Assembly (NCBI RefSeq): GCF_019209935.1
Contig: NZ_JAHUTN010000011.1
Coordinates: 1-64,000, forward strand
Reading direction: 5' to 3'
DNA length: 64,000 bases
Origin: Corynebacterium sp. TAE3-ERU16
Lineage (GTDB): Bacteria; Actinomycetota; Actinomycetes; Mycobacteriales; Mycobacteriaceae
Part shown: one piece after another, positions 56,709 through 64,000 of the stretch
Position numbering within the stretch: position 1 is the stretch's first letter
How the letters are laid out: each line of letters starts with the position of its first letter
Program-made: the position numbers and the translations under genes
The notes under the pieces: model-generated
Databases searched by the model: none
What the model saw: only the letters and a program-made list of their open reading frames with translations
What the model was told of the DNA's origin: nothing

Positions 56709-56748
56709 GCGGGCCCCGGGGCGGTGGGAAACCACCCCGGGGCCCGCT
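56709..56748. terminator. bidirectional terminator between the MerR gene and the sugar permease
   Basis: Stem GCGGGCCCCGGGG-CGGTGG with complement CCACC-CCGGGGCCCGC around GAAA (one bulge). It sits between two convergent genes. Confidence 0.75.
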
Positions 56749-56773
56749 CGTGTCCGTCGGCTCGTTCAACGGG

Positions 56774-57724
56774 TCACTTGATCGACCCCGCGGTCAGTCC
56801 GCCGACGAGCTGCTTCTCGATCAACCCGAACAGGATCAGCACCGGGATGATCGCGATCACCGACACCCCGAAGACGTACTGCCAGGACGTCTCGTACTGG
56901 CCGACGAACTTGGTCAGCGCGACCGAGAGGGGCTGCTTCTCGGCGGAGGAGAGGATCACCAGGGACGCGGCGAACTCGTTCCACGCGGCGACGAAGGTGA
57001 AGATCACGGCGGTCACGATGCCGGGCCACACCAGCGGCAGGTTGATCCTGAACAGCACCGTCCACAGGCCGCAGCCGTCGATCTGCGCGGCCTCGTCGAT
57101 CTCCTTCGGTACCGACGCGAAGAAGGAGTGCATGATCCAGGTCGAGAACGCGAGGTTGAACGCCGAGTTCACCAGGATCATCGCGATGTACGTGTCGACG
57201 ATGCCGAACAGCTGGAACTCGCGGAACAGCCCGGCCACGACGAGCGCCGGAGGGCACATCTGGGTCAGCAGCACGACGAAGAGGAAGGCCCCGCGCCCCG
57301 GGAACCGGAACCGGGCGGTGTAGTACGCGGCGGGCATCGCCACACACAACACGATCAACGTGGAGATTCCGGCGATGAGCACCGTGGAGAACACGTTCAT
57401 CCCCACGGGTGTCTCGGGTGTCGACCACATGGAGATGTAGTTGTCGAAGTGCCATTCCCGCGGAATGTAGGTCGGCGGGATACCGAGCACCTCCGCCCGG
57501 GATTTCAGGGATCCGACGAGCATGATCGCGTAGGGGAGGATGAACACCGCCAGGATCAGCAGGCCACCGACGATCCGGAGGCCGGTGTGCGGCCGGGCGC
57601 CGGGGGCGGGTTGCTCGCTGTGCCGGGCGAACCACGAGGCGCGGGCCTCTTTCGGGGGCTCCGTCGGTCCGGTCGTGCCGCCGACGGCCTCCTCGGTCAC
57701 TGGTTTCTGGATTGCGCCGGGCAT
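56774..57724 (-). CDS. sugar ABC transporter permease (MalG/UgpE type)
   Basis: 316 residues. A cytoplasmic basic/acidic N-terminal extension of about 40 residues, six membrane helices, and the EAA loop E-A-A-Q-I-D-G-C-G near 218-226 that docks the ATPase. Forms one half of the membrane channel of a CUT1-type carbohydrate importer. Its start codon overlaps the stop of the partner permease (TGATG). The substrate cannot be told from sequence. Confidence 0.9.
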   Translation of the reverse strand: MPGAIQKPVTEEAVGGTTGPTEPPKEARASWFARHSEQPAPGARPHTGLRIVGGLLILAVFILPYAIMLVGSLKSRAEVLGIPPTYIPREWHFDNYISMWSTPETPVGMNVFSTVLIAGISTLIVLCVAMPAAYYTARFRFPGRGAFLFVVLLTQMCPPALVVAGLFREFQLFGIVDTYIAMILVNSAFNLAFSTWIMHSFFASVPKEIDEAAQIDGCGLWTVLFRINLPLVWPGIVTAVIFTFVAAWNEFAASLVILSSAEKQPLSVALTKFVGQYETSWQYVFGVSVIAIIPVLILFGLIEKQLVGGLTAGSIK

Positions 57725-58632
57725 CAGTCGTCAACTCCCTTCATGGGTTTGGTGAAGTAGAGGTAGCAGCCGATGAGCACGACCATGATGACCAGGTTGA
57801 TCACCGACAGGGCCGAGGCCCAGTCGAGGTGCCCCCGGTTCCGGATGTACTTGAACAGCAGCGTGGTGGTGGTGTCCGCCGCGTTCCCGGGGATCGACCC
57901 GGTCAGGACCTGGAGGATCGGCAGGTTGTTGAACACGTTGATGATGTTGATGGTGGTCGCCACCGCGATCGCCGCCTTCAGCTGGGGCAGGATGATCGAG
58001 AAGTAGATCCTGGTGCGGCTGGCGCCGTCGACCCGGGCGGCCTCGATGACGTCGTGCCCGATGGCGGCGTGGCCGGCGAGGATCGTGTAGGTGGTGAACG
58101 GCAGGGAGACGAAGACCGCGACGAGGATGGCGATGGTGAATGCCGGGACGGGTTGCTTGGTGAAGCCGTAGTCGGCGCTCTCCGTCAGCCCGAGGTCGTG
58201 GAGGAACCGCTGCCCGATGCCGAGCTTCGGTTCGAGGGCGTAGTAGATGACGGTGGTGGTCATGACGACCGACGCCGCCCAGGGGATGATCACCGCGAGC
58301 CGGACGAGCTGGCGTCCGGGGAAGACCTTGTTGAGGAAGTTCGCGAGTACCAGGGAGATGAGGATGGTGAGCACGACCACCGACACGACCCAGATGACGG
58401 TGTTCAGCAGCACCCTGGGGAGCGCCGGATCACTCAGCACCTGGGAGAAGTTGTCGAAGCCGGCGCTACCCTTGTCGACACCGATCCGGCTGATCGTCCG
58501 TGTCGAGTTGTAGACCATGAGTGCCATCGGGTACACCACGATGCCGGCGAAGAGCACCAGGACGGGTGCCAGCCACGGCAGTGCACGCAGTGTGTCCCGG
58601 AAGGTCCGCTTGTCCTGTCGGAGACGAGCCAT
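57724..58632 (-). CDS. sugar ABC transporter permease (MalF/UgpA type)
   Basis: 302 residues with six membrane helices; EAA loop E-A-A-R-V-D-G-A-S near 199-207. N-terminus M-A-R-L-R-Q-D begins at 58632; the frame extends further up but without hydrophobic or conserved sequence. Partner of the MalG-type permease and of the binding protein 74 bp upstream. The operon has no ATP-binding subunit, so a shared MsiK-type ATPase encoded elsewhere is expected. Confidence 0.9.
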   Translation of the reverse strand: MARLRQDKRTFRDTLRALPWLAPVLVLFAGIVVYPMALMVYNSTRTISRIGVDKGSAGFDNFSQVLSDPALPRVLLNTVIWVVSVVVLTILISLVLANFLNKVFPGRQLVRLAVIIPWAASVVMTTTVIYYALEPKLGIGQRFLHDLGLTESADYGFTKQPVPAFTIAILVAVFVSLPFTTYTILAGHAAIGHDVIEAARVDGASRTRIYFSIILPQLKAAIAVATTINIINVFNNLPILQVLTGSIPGNAADTTTTLLFKYIRNRGHLDWASALSVINLVIMVVLIGCYLYFTKPMKGVDD

Positions 58633-58706
58633 GAGAGTCCAATCGCTGTGGAGACGGGTGTGGGGGCGACGGTGATCCGTCGCCCCCACGGAGGGCAGTC
58701 GGGCGC

Positions 58707-59966
58707 CTAGCCCTGTTCGACCTGCATCTGGATGGCCTCGAGAACCTCAGCGGGGTCCTCGGACTCGATGCGTCCGATGTTGGACTGGATCGCGCCCTGG
58801 GCGGCCTGCCAGTCCGGGTTGGTGAACGGGTAGAAGCGGGCGTTCGGGAGCAGCGGGATGAACTCCTCGATCGTCTCGTCGGACTTCATCTTCTCGCCAC
58901 CGGAGACGGTGACCGGGATGAAGCCGAGGGTGCCGACGAAGTCGGTGTAGACGTCGTCGCTGTAGAAGTAGTCGAGGAAGTCGCGGACGGCCTCCTGCTT
59001 GGCGGAGTCCTCGTCATTCCTGAACACCATGAGGTGGTCGGCGACACCGAGGGTCATCGGGTCGCCGTTCTCCGTGGGGATCGGGGCGAGTCCGTAGTTC
59101 AGGTCGGGATTCTGCTCCTCGATGAGCTTCTTGTACTGGGGCAGCCCGACGACCATGCCGACCTTGCCCTGGAAGAAGGTCTTGCCGAGTGGCGTGCGCT
59201 GGGAGGATCCGGGATTCGCCTGGGTCGCGCCGGCGTCGATGAGCTCCTTCATGAACGTCGCACCCTCGAGGTTCTTCGCGGTGTCGATGGCGATCTCGTC
59301 GTTCTCGGCGTAGCCGCCCCCGGCGCCGAAGAACCACACGGCCGTCTCACCCTGTGCCTCCTCGTTGCCGAGGGGCATGCCGTAGCCGTCGACGCCGGGA
59401 AGATTCAGATCCTTGATGGCGAGTGCGTCGTCGCGCAGCGCGTTCCAGTCGGCCGGTGGCTCGGTGATGCCGGCCTGCTCGAAGAGGTCCTTGTTGTAGA
59501 ACAGTGCGCGGGCCGACGCGATGAGCGGCAGACCCCACTGGGTGCCGTCCATGGAGGCGTTCTCGCGGAAGGAGGGCTGGATGTTCTCGAGCGTCGCGGC
59601 GGAGACGACATCCTCGGCCGGGTAGAGCAGATCCTCGGAGGCGTAGTCGGTGAAGGAGTCGATGTTGAGGATGTCCGGGGTCTTGTTCGCCTGGATGTTG
59701 TTGCGCATCACGTCGTTGATGTTCTCCCAGGACTCAACCTGGAGATCGACCGTGACGTCGGGATTGTCGGCCTCGAAACCGGAGATGATGTTCTCCCAGA
59801 GAGCCTTGGTGTCGTCCGAGTAGGAGGGGACGAGGAGATTGATCTCGGTGGAGCCGTCGGCGCCGCCGGACCCGGAGGGCTCTCCGCCGCTGCAGGCGGA
59901 GAGTCCGGCGAGAGCCATGCCGGCGGCGATGGTGGTGACGGCGACACGTGTGGTGAATGGACGCAT
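58707..59966 (-). CDS. sugar ABC transporter substrate-binding lipoprotein
   Basis: 419 residues. Signal peptide ends in L-S-A-C (Cys25), then a Gly/Ser linker and a CUT1 extracellular solute-binding domain (family 1; W-E-N-I-I-S-G-F near 58-65, and W-G-L-P-L near 140). Delivers a carbohydrate to the two permeases encoded downstream. GGTTTCC on the + strand (AAAGGTTTCC read on the minus strand) precedes the ATG; the region 59967-60462 carries the promoters. Substrate unknown. Confidence 0.9.
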   Translation of the reverse strand: MRPFTTRVAVTTIAAGMALAGLSACSGGEPSGSGGADGSTEINLLVPSYSDDTKALWENIISGFEADNPDVTVDLQVESWENINDVMRNNIQANKTPDILNIDSFTDYASEDLLYPAEDVVSAATLENIQPSFRENASMDGTQWGLPLIASARALFYNKDLFEQAGITEPPADWNALRDDALAIKDLNLPGVDGYGMPLGNEEAQGETAVWFFGAGGGYAENDEIAIDTAKNLEGATFMKELIDAGATQANPGSSQRTPLGKTFFQGKVGMVVGLPQYKKLIEEQNPDLNYGLAPIPTENGDPMTLGVADHLMVFRNDEDSAKQEAVRDFLDYFYSDDVYTDFVGTLGFIPVTVSGGEKMKSDETIEEFIPLLPNARFYPFTNPDWQAAQGAIQSNIGRIESEDPAEVLEAIQMQVEQG

Positions 59967-60462
59967 GGGGGGAAACCTTTCCTCGGTTCCGGCACGGTGC
60001 GTGCCGGAGCGTGAACGAGTTCGAGGGGCGGTTCCTTGAGGGAGGCCGCGCCGCTTCTCTTGGTGTGAGTATGAGTGATCCGGGACACTCCCCCGGTGTC
60101 GACCACCTTTTTGTAACCTTTTCGTTACTCAGTTTTCAGGCGTGAACATTCGCCCGTCCGGGGGTGATGGGGGTGCTTCCATGATTCGTTTTCGCCCGAT
60201 CAATCATCGGCCGGTGCGATATTTCCAGGTCGCCGTGAGCGATATATGGGAATACCTTAACGGAATTGCTGTTTGGGGAAATCTGGGGAATCGGGGGTGG
60301 TGTGGGGGTGTGTATTTCTTCCGGGGAACTCGTACGGTTGAGTCGCCGGTACGGCATTCACAGGTGGGTCACAGCTCGGGCATGGTGATTACACACGGGT
60401 CGCGTGTGTAGTGGAGGGGAGTGCATGCCACCAGGTGGAGAAGAAAGGGAGCGGTGGGAGAT
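59967..60462. promoter_or_regulatory. divergent control region of the sugar importer and phoR
   Basis: 496 bp without a convincing gene. It contains GTAAC-N6-GTTAC (60113-60128), GCGATAT-type elements around 60216-60246, and an AT-rich stretch (about 60210-60320). Either of the two genes could be controlled by these sites. Confidence 0.45.
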
Positions 60463-61173
60463 ATGGAATCCATGAAGGACACCCAGGTGACGGTTCTCGT
60501 CGTCGATGATGAGCCGAACATCGTCGAACTGCTGGCGGTGAGCCTGAAGTTCCAGGGATTCACGGTGGCCACCGCCCGATCGGGGCAGGAGGCCCTGCGG
60601 GTCGCGCGGTCCTGCGAGCCGGACGCCTTCATTCTCGACGTCATGATGCCCGGAATGGACGGTTTCGAGCTGCTCGGGAAACTGCGCGCGGAGGGCTTCG
60701 ACGGCCCCGTGCTGTACCTGACCGCCAAGGACGCGGTCGAACACCGTATCCACGGGCTCACCATCGGCGCGGACGACTACGTGACCAAGCCGTTCTCCCT
60801 GGAAGAGGTCATCACCCGGCTCCGGGTCATTCTCCGCCGGGGCAGGCTGCTCGACGACGGGGCCTCGGACGCGACCCTGAGCTACGCCGACCTCACCCTC
60901 AACGACGACACCCACGAGGTGACCAAGGCGGGCCGGATCGTCGATCTGTCCCCCACCGAGTTCAACCTCCTCCGGTACCTGATGCTCAATGCGGAGGTCG
61001 TTCTCAGCAAGGCGAAGATCCTCGACAACGTCTGGCACTACGACTTCGGCGGTGACGGCAACGTCGTCGAATCGTACATCTCCTACCTGCGACGCAAGAT
61101 CGACACCGACGCGCCGCACCTCATCCACACGGTCCGCGGTGTCGGCTACGTGCTGCGCACACCACGGTCATGA
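60463..61173 (+). CDS. phoR: PhoR-type response regulator
   Basis: 236 residues, OmpR/PhoB family. Receiver domain with Asp15/Asp16, phospho-acceptor Asp59 (F-I-L-D-V-M-M-P-G-M-D-G) and Lys109; winged-helix DNA-binding domain (about 140-235: L-S-P-T-E-F-N-L-L, V-V-E-S-Y-I-S-Y-L-R-R-K-I). By position near poxB it corresponds to C. glutamicum PhoR (phosphate-starvation response), named opposite to E. coli. ATG 60463 has AAGGGAG 11 nt upstream; the stop overlaps the kinase ATG (ATGA). Confidence 0.85.
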   Translation: MESMKDTQVTVLVVDDEPNIVELLAVSLKFQGFTVATARSGQEALRVARSCEPDAFILDVMMPGMDGFELLGKLRAEGFDGPVLYLTAKDAVEHRIHGLTIGADDYVTKPFSLEEVITRLRVILRRGRLLDDGASDATLSYADLTLNDDTHEVTKAGRIVDLSPTEFNLLRYLMLNAEVVLSKAKILDNVWHYDFGGDGNVVESYISYLRRKIDTDAPHLIHTVRGVGYVLRTPRS

Positions 61174-62555
61174 CCCGGGCCGGCTTCGGGGAGTGGCGGT
61201 CCCGCCTGTCGCTCCGGGTCCACCTCATCGTCATCGTCCTGCTCATGACGGCGACCGGGCTCGGCCTCTCGGCCGTGTTCGTCACCGAAGTGATGCGCAA
61301 CTACATCTACGTGCAGGTCGACGAACAGCTCGAGGGTGCGCTCGGTGGCTGGGTGGGACGGGACATCCCGCGACTCGCCCCGGACGGCCCCCGCCTACCC
61401 AGCTCCTTCTACCTGGAGAAGGTCTACCCGGACGGCTCGAGCCTCACCTTCAACGACAACCCGGGCGCCCCTGACCTGGCGGGGGTGAAGCCCGGCGAGT
61501 ACCCCGTCACGGTGGGGTCCGCACCCGGTCCCGGCGAGGACATCCGGTGGCGGGCGATCGCCGATTCCCGGGACGGGGTCACGACCGTCGTCGCCTACTC
61601 CCTGGCGCTCGAGACATCGATGCTCCGGTACCTGCTGTTCTTCCAGTTCGTCATCGGGGTGGTCGTCCTCGTGGCGGTCGGCGGCATCGCCCAGTGGATG
61701 GTCCGGAGGGCGTTCCGTCCGCTGCGGGAGGTGGAGACAACCGCCGTGGCCATCGCCGGCGGGGACCTGAGCCGACGGCTCCCCGAATGGCCGAGGACCA
61801 CCGAGGTCGGGCAGCTCGCGGACTCCCTCAACACGATGCTGACCCGGCTGCAGGAATCCATTGACTCGGCGCGCAGGAAGGAGGAGCAGATGCGCCGCTT
61901 CGTCGGGGACGCCTCCCACGAACTCCGCACCCCGTTGACCGGGGTCAGGGGCTTCGCCGAGCTCTACCGCTCCGGGGCCACCCGGGACGCGGACATGGTG
62001 CTCGACCGTATCGAGCAGGAGGCCGGCCGGATGGGGGTCCTCGTCGAGGACCTCCTGGCGCTGACCCGCGCGGAGGAGGCGCCCATGGATCCCGTTCCCG
62101 TGGACATGCGACCGGTCTGCCTCGATGTCGTCACGACGATGCGGGTCGCCCACCCGGAGCGCGTCATCCGCGTGGTGGACACCACGACCGCGGACCCGGT
62201 CGTCGCGGGGGACCGGCAACGACTGCACCGGATCATCGGGAACCTGGTGGGCAACGCCCTGATCCACGCCGGCCCCGACGCCCGGGTCACCGTCGGCCTG
62301 GCGACCGGGGACGGTTCCGTCCTGATCACCGTGGCCGACGACGGCTGCGGCATGACGGAGGAGGACACCCGGCAGATCTTCGGACGCTTCTACCGGGCGG
62401 ACGCCTCCCGGTCCCGGGCCTCCGGCGGCTCCGGGCTGGGGCTCGCGATCGTGAAGTCACTGACCGAATCCCACGGCGGGAACGTCAGCGTGCGCAGCGC
62501 TCCGGGGGAGGGGTCGGTGTTCACCGTGGAACTCCCGCTCAACGCGCCGGACTGA
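61170..62555 (+). CDS. phoS: PhoS-type sensor histidine kinase
   Basis: 461 residues. Two membrane helices (about 14-36 and 151-172) bracket a periplasmic sensor of about 110 residues; then HAMP (R-R-A-F-R-P-L near 178), the H-box D-A-S-H-E-L-R-T-P-L-T-G with the phosphorylated His near 249, and the ATPase motifs N-L-V-G-N-A-L near 355, D-D-G-C-G-M near 391 and G-S-G-L-G-L-A near 419. Start overlaps the regulator stop by 4 bases. By synteny the partner of PhoR. Confidence 0.87.
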   Translation: MTRAGFGEWRSRLSLRVHLIVIVLLMTATGLGLSAVFVTEVMRNYIYVQVDEQLEGALGGWVGRDIPRLAPDGPRLPSSFYLEKVYPDGSSLTFNDNPGAPDLAGVKPGEYPVTVGSAPGPGEDIRWRAIADSRDGVTTVVAYSLALETSMLRYLLFFQFVIGVVVLVAVGGIAQWMVRRAFRPLREVETTAVAIAGGDLSRRLPEWPRTTEVGQLADSLNTMLTRLQESIDSARRKEEQMRRFVGDASHELRTPLTGVRGFAELYRSGATRDADMVLDRIEQEAGRMGVLVEDLLALTRAEEAPMDPVPVDMRPVCLDVVTTMRVAHPERVIRVVDTTTADPVVAGDRQRLHRIIGNLVGNALIHAGPDARVTVGLATGDGSVLITVADDGCGMTEEDTRQIFGRFYRADASRSRASGGSGLGLAIVKSLTESHGGNVSVRSAPGEGSVFTVELPLNAPD

Positions 62556-62612
62556 CCGGCCGGTCCCCCGGCACGGGATCACCCGACGACCGTGCGGGGA
62601 CCGGAGGTGCGG

Positions 62613-62909
62613 TCAGAGATCGAAGTCCGCGGTGTAGGGGCCGTCCCCGTCCCGGATCGTCTGGCAGGCCAGCGTCTGATCGTCGCCGATGTCGTAGGCG
62701 CTCAGCACGTGGTTGACCAGCATGTGCCCCGGACCTCCGGTGAGAGTGCACTGGCAGGCCCCACACTCGCCCTGCGTGCAGCTGAACGGCGCGGGGATGT
62801 CGGCGTCGAGGAGGGCGTCGAGGAGCAGCTGCTCCGCGGGCCAGCTGAATGGATGGTCGACCCCGTCGACGGTGGCGGTGTGGATCCCACCGGCGGGGTC
62901 CGCGGTCAC
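62613..62909 (-). CDS. 2Fe-2S plant-type ferredoxin
   Basis: 98 residues. The cluster-binding pattern C-T-Q-G-E-C-G-A-C-Q-C-T near 43-54 plus C-Q in L-A-C-Q near 81 (four cysteines, C-X4-C-X2-C ... C) places it with plant-type ferredoxin domains used by oxygenase and reductase systems. GTG start overlaps the hydrolase stop (GTGA), so the two are translationally coupled. No oxygenase or reductase is adjacent; redox partner unknown. Confidence 0.88.
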   Translation of the reverse strand: MTADPAGGIHTATVDGVDHPFSWPAEQLLLDALLDADIPAPFSCTQGECGACQCTLTGGPGHMLVNHVLSAYDIGDDQTLACQTIRDGDGPYTADFDL

Positions 62910-63631
62910 AGGTTCTCCACCCGCCGCGAGGTCTCGTGCCCCGTCGCGCTGAGGTCCTGGTCGGCGTCCCCCGGGGCGGGCACGTCGTGCGGTTCGGCCG
63001 CCCCGTCCGCCAGCGCCAGGGCGACCTCCTCGGCGTGCGTCGTCAGCAGGGCATGCGAGGTGCCCCGCACCCACCGGACCTCGCCAACCTGTGAGGAGAC
63101 GGGATCGACGATACGGTCGTTGTCCGAGACGATCGAGATCACGCGGAGGCCCTCGGGGATCGGGGCGTCGATCTCCGCGTCGCACATCAGCTGGACCAGG
63201 GAGGGGCCGGTCACGGCGGTGACGAGTGCCCGCACCAGCGGATTCCATGCGACCGGCTGGCCCCGGAAGCACGCCCCCAGCCCGACGAGGGTACGGACGC
63301 GACCGGCGAACTCCGGCAGATGCGCTAGGCGCAGGCCCATGAGGCCGCCGAGGGAATGGCCGACGATGTCGAACCGCTGGCCCGGCTCCAGCTCGTGCTC
63401 GAGGGTTGTGACGATGTCGAGGAGACACAGCTCGAGTCGATCCGTGCCGCGGTGTCCGAACTCCACGCCGATGACCCTCCGGCCCTCGTCCCTGAGACGG
63501 GCGGCGATGAGTGCGAAGTTGCCCGGGGAACTCACGGTTCCGTGGAGCAGCACCACCGGGACGTCCCCGGCGACCGGGGGGAGTGGCTCCGGGAGGACAC
63601 CCCGGCGGGGTATGAGCAGAGCGAGGTTCAC
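62906..63631 (-). CDS. alpha/beta hydrolase (lipase class 2-like)
   Basis: 241 residues. Nucleophile elbow G-H-S-L-G-G near 92-97, oxyanion region L-L-H-G-T near 27-31, catalytic Asp in V-S-D-N-D near 172 and His in G-T-S-H-A near 195. Resembles the triacylglycerol-lipase/esterase EstA-LipB group but lacks an obvious signal peptide from the GTG start. It follows the lipase fragment downstream on the same strand by 10 bp and overlaps the ferredoxin gene. Confidence 0.85.
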   Translation of the reverse strand: MNLALLIPRRGVLPEPLPPVAGDVPVVLLHGTVSSPGNFALIAARLRDEGRRVIGVEFGHRGTDRLELCLLDIVTTLEHELEPGQRFDIVGHSLGGLMGLRLAHLPEFAGRVRTLVGLGACFRGQPVAWNPLVRALVTAVTGPSLVQLMCDAEIDAPIPEGLRVISIVSDNDRIVDPVSSQVGEVRWVRGTSHALLTTHAEEVALALADGAAEPHDVPAPGDADQDLSATGHETSRRVENL

Positions 63632-63641
63632 GGCCTCCCCT

Positions 63642-64000
63642 TCAACTGGAGATGGTGGGTCGCAGCGACTCGAGGGTCTCCGCGACGAGGGTGCGCACAA
63701 TTCTGCTCCGCGGCATTTCCGTGTGCAACACCACCGCCCGGGGGTGGAGGTCCTGCAGCCAGATGTTCTCCACCCCGGGCCCGTCGAGGAAGCACGAGTC
63801 GGCGGGGACGACCGTGGAATCCGTCCGGGTGGCGACGCAGGTGTAGCTGACACCGGGCTCCGTGTCGCCGTCGGCGTTCAGCGCCGTGAGGAACGCCGAT
63901 CCCGTGAACTGCTGACGTCCGGCCGGACCGAACACCGTCTCCGTCGCGCGGGTCGTCAGCTCGGCCTGCCGTTCGGTGAGCACCAGCGGCTTGAGCAGGC
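63642..64000 (-). CDS. lipase class 2 family protein, 5' end outside the window
   Basis: Only the last 119 codons are visible; the reading frame is open to the window edge. The fragment carries T-G-S-A-F-L-T-A-L-N near 26-35 of the visible part and Y-T-C-V-A-T-R-T-D-S-T-V-V-P, the catalytic Asp region of secreted actinobacterial triacylglycerol lipases, then L-H-T-E near the end that may carry the His. The nucleophile should lie upstream of the window. Tandem with the related hydrolase at 62906-63631, suggesting a duplication. Confidence 0.75.
   Translation of the reverse strand, partial: LLKPLVLTERQAELTTRATETVFGPAGRQQFTGSAFLTALNADGDTEPGVSYTCVATRTDSTVVPADSCFLDGPGVENIWLQDLHPRAVVLHTEMPRSRIVRTLVAETLESLRPTISS

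Noticed and set aside
60142..60411. 89-codon frame in the phoR upstream region
   Set aside because: No ribosome-binding site or domain, and it lies in an AT-rich control region with different composition.

Overview
The window is a chromosomal segment of a high-GC mycolic-acid actinobacterium, almost certainly Corynebacterium. The evidence is a pair of very short PorH/PorA-type channel genes beside ppk2, a gene order recalled from C. glutamicum and M. tuberculosis (ppa, dacB, tilS, hpt, ftsH, folE-P-B-K, lysS, clpC, mutY, carbonic anhydrase, radA, LpqE-like, carD, ispD-F, cysS, rlmB), and the C. glutamicum-like block znuABC-type transporter, ipsA, otsB, otsA, thrE, poxB, phoRS. Gene identities rest on motifs and gene order read by eye; no database search was made.

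Layout. 1-180 is a C/G homopolymer tract, probably a contig end. 199-3185 holds a lipoprotein, a membrane protein plus YtrA-type GntR regulator behind two matching 24-bp operators, and panC. 3186-4961 is a gene-poor stretch with an array of TATATAGAGGT repeats, followed by porH, porA, a strong terminator and ppk2. 6511-13349 is accessory: a very large Pls-type nonribosomal peptide synthetase whose adenylation pocket reads as lysine-specific, its MarR regulator, a rhodanese, an orphan FetB-type permease and a potassium-channel-like protein.

13377-43494 is the conserved core: pyrophosphatase, cell-wall carboxypeptidase, tRNA-Ile lysidine synthetase, purine salvage, FtsH, the folate cluster with overlapping genes, conserved membrane proteins, an nsrR-hmp nitric-oxide module, lysS, clpC, ThrE-family exporter, mutY, carbonic anhydrase, radA, LpqE-like lipoprotein, carD, ispD/ispF, cysS and rlmB.

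43577-52770 carries a zinc/manganese ABC importer divergent from the ipsA-type LacI regulator, the trehalose genes otsB and otsA, a lysine-repeat histone-like protein, a second ThrE and tRNA-Thr. 52866-53831 holds the decayed remains of a DHA2 drug exporter and its TetR regulator. 54142-64000 has pyruvate:quinone oxidoreductase, a TipA-like MerR regulator, a sugar ABC importer lacking its ATPase, a PhoRS-type two-component system, a hydrolase-ferredoxin pair and the 3' end of a lipase gene.

Many genes (ppk2, marR, fetB, nsrR, DUF6779, radA, cysS, ipsA, the gene at 36045) have a TANNNT hexamer ending 6-7 nt before the start codon and no Shine-Dalgarno sequence, the pattern expected of leaderless transcripts.
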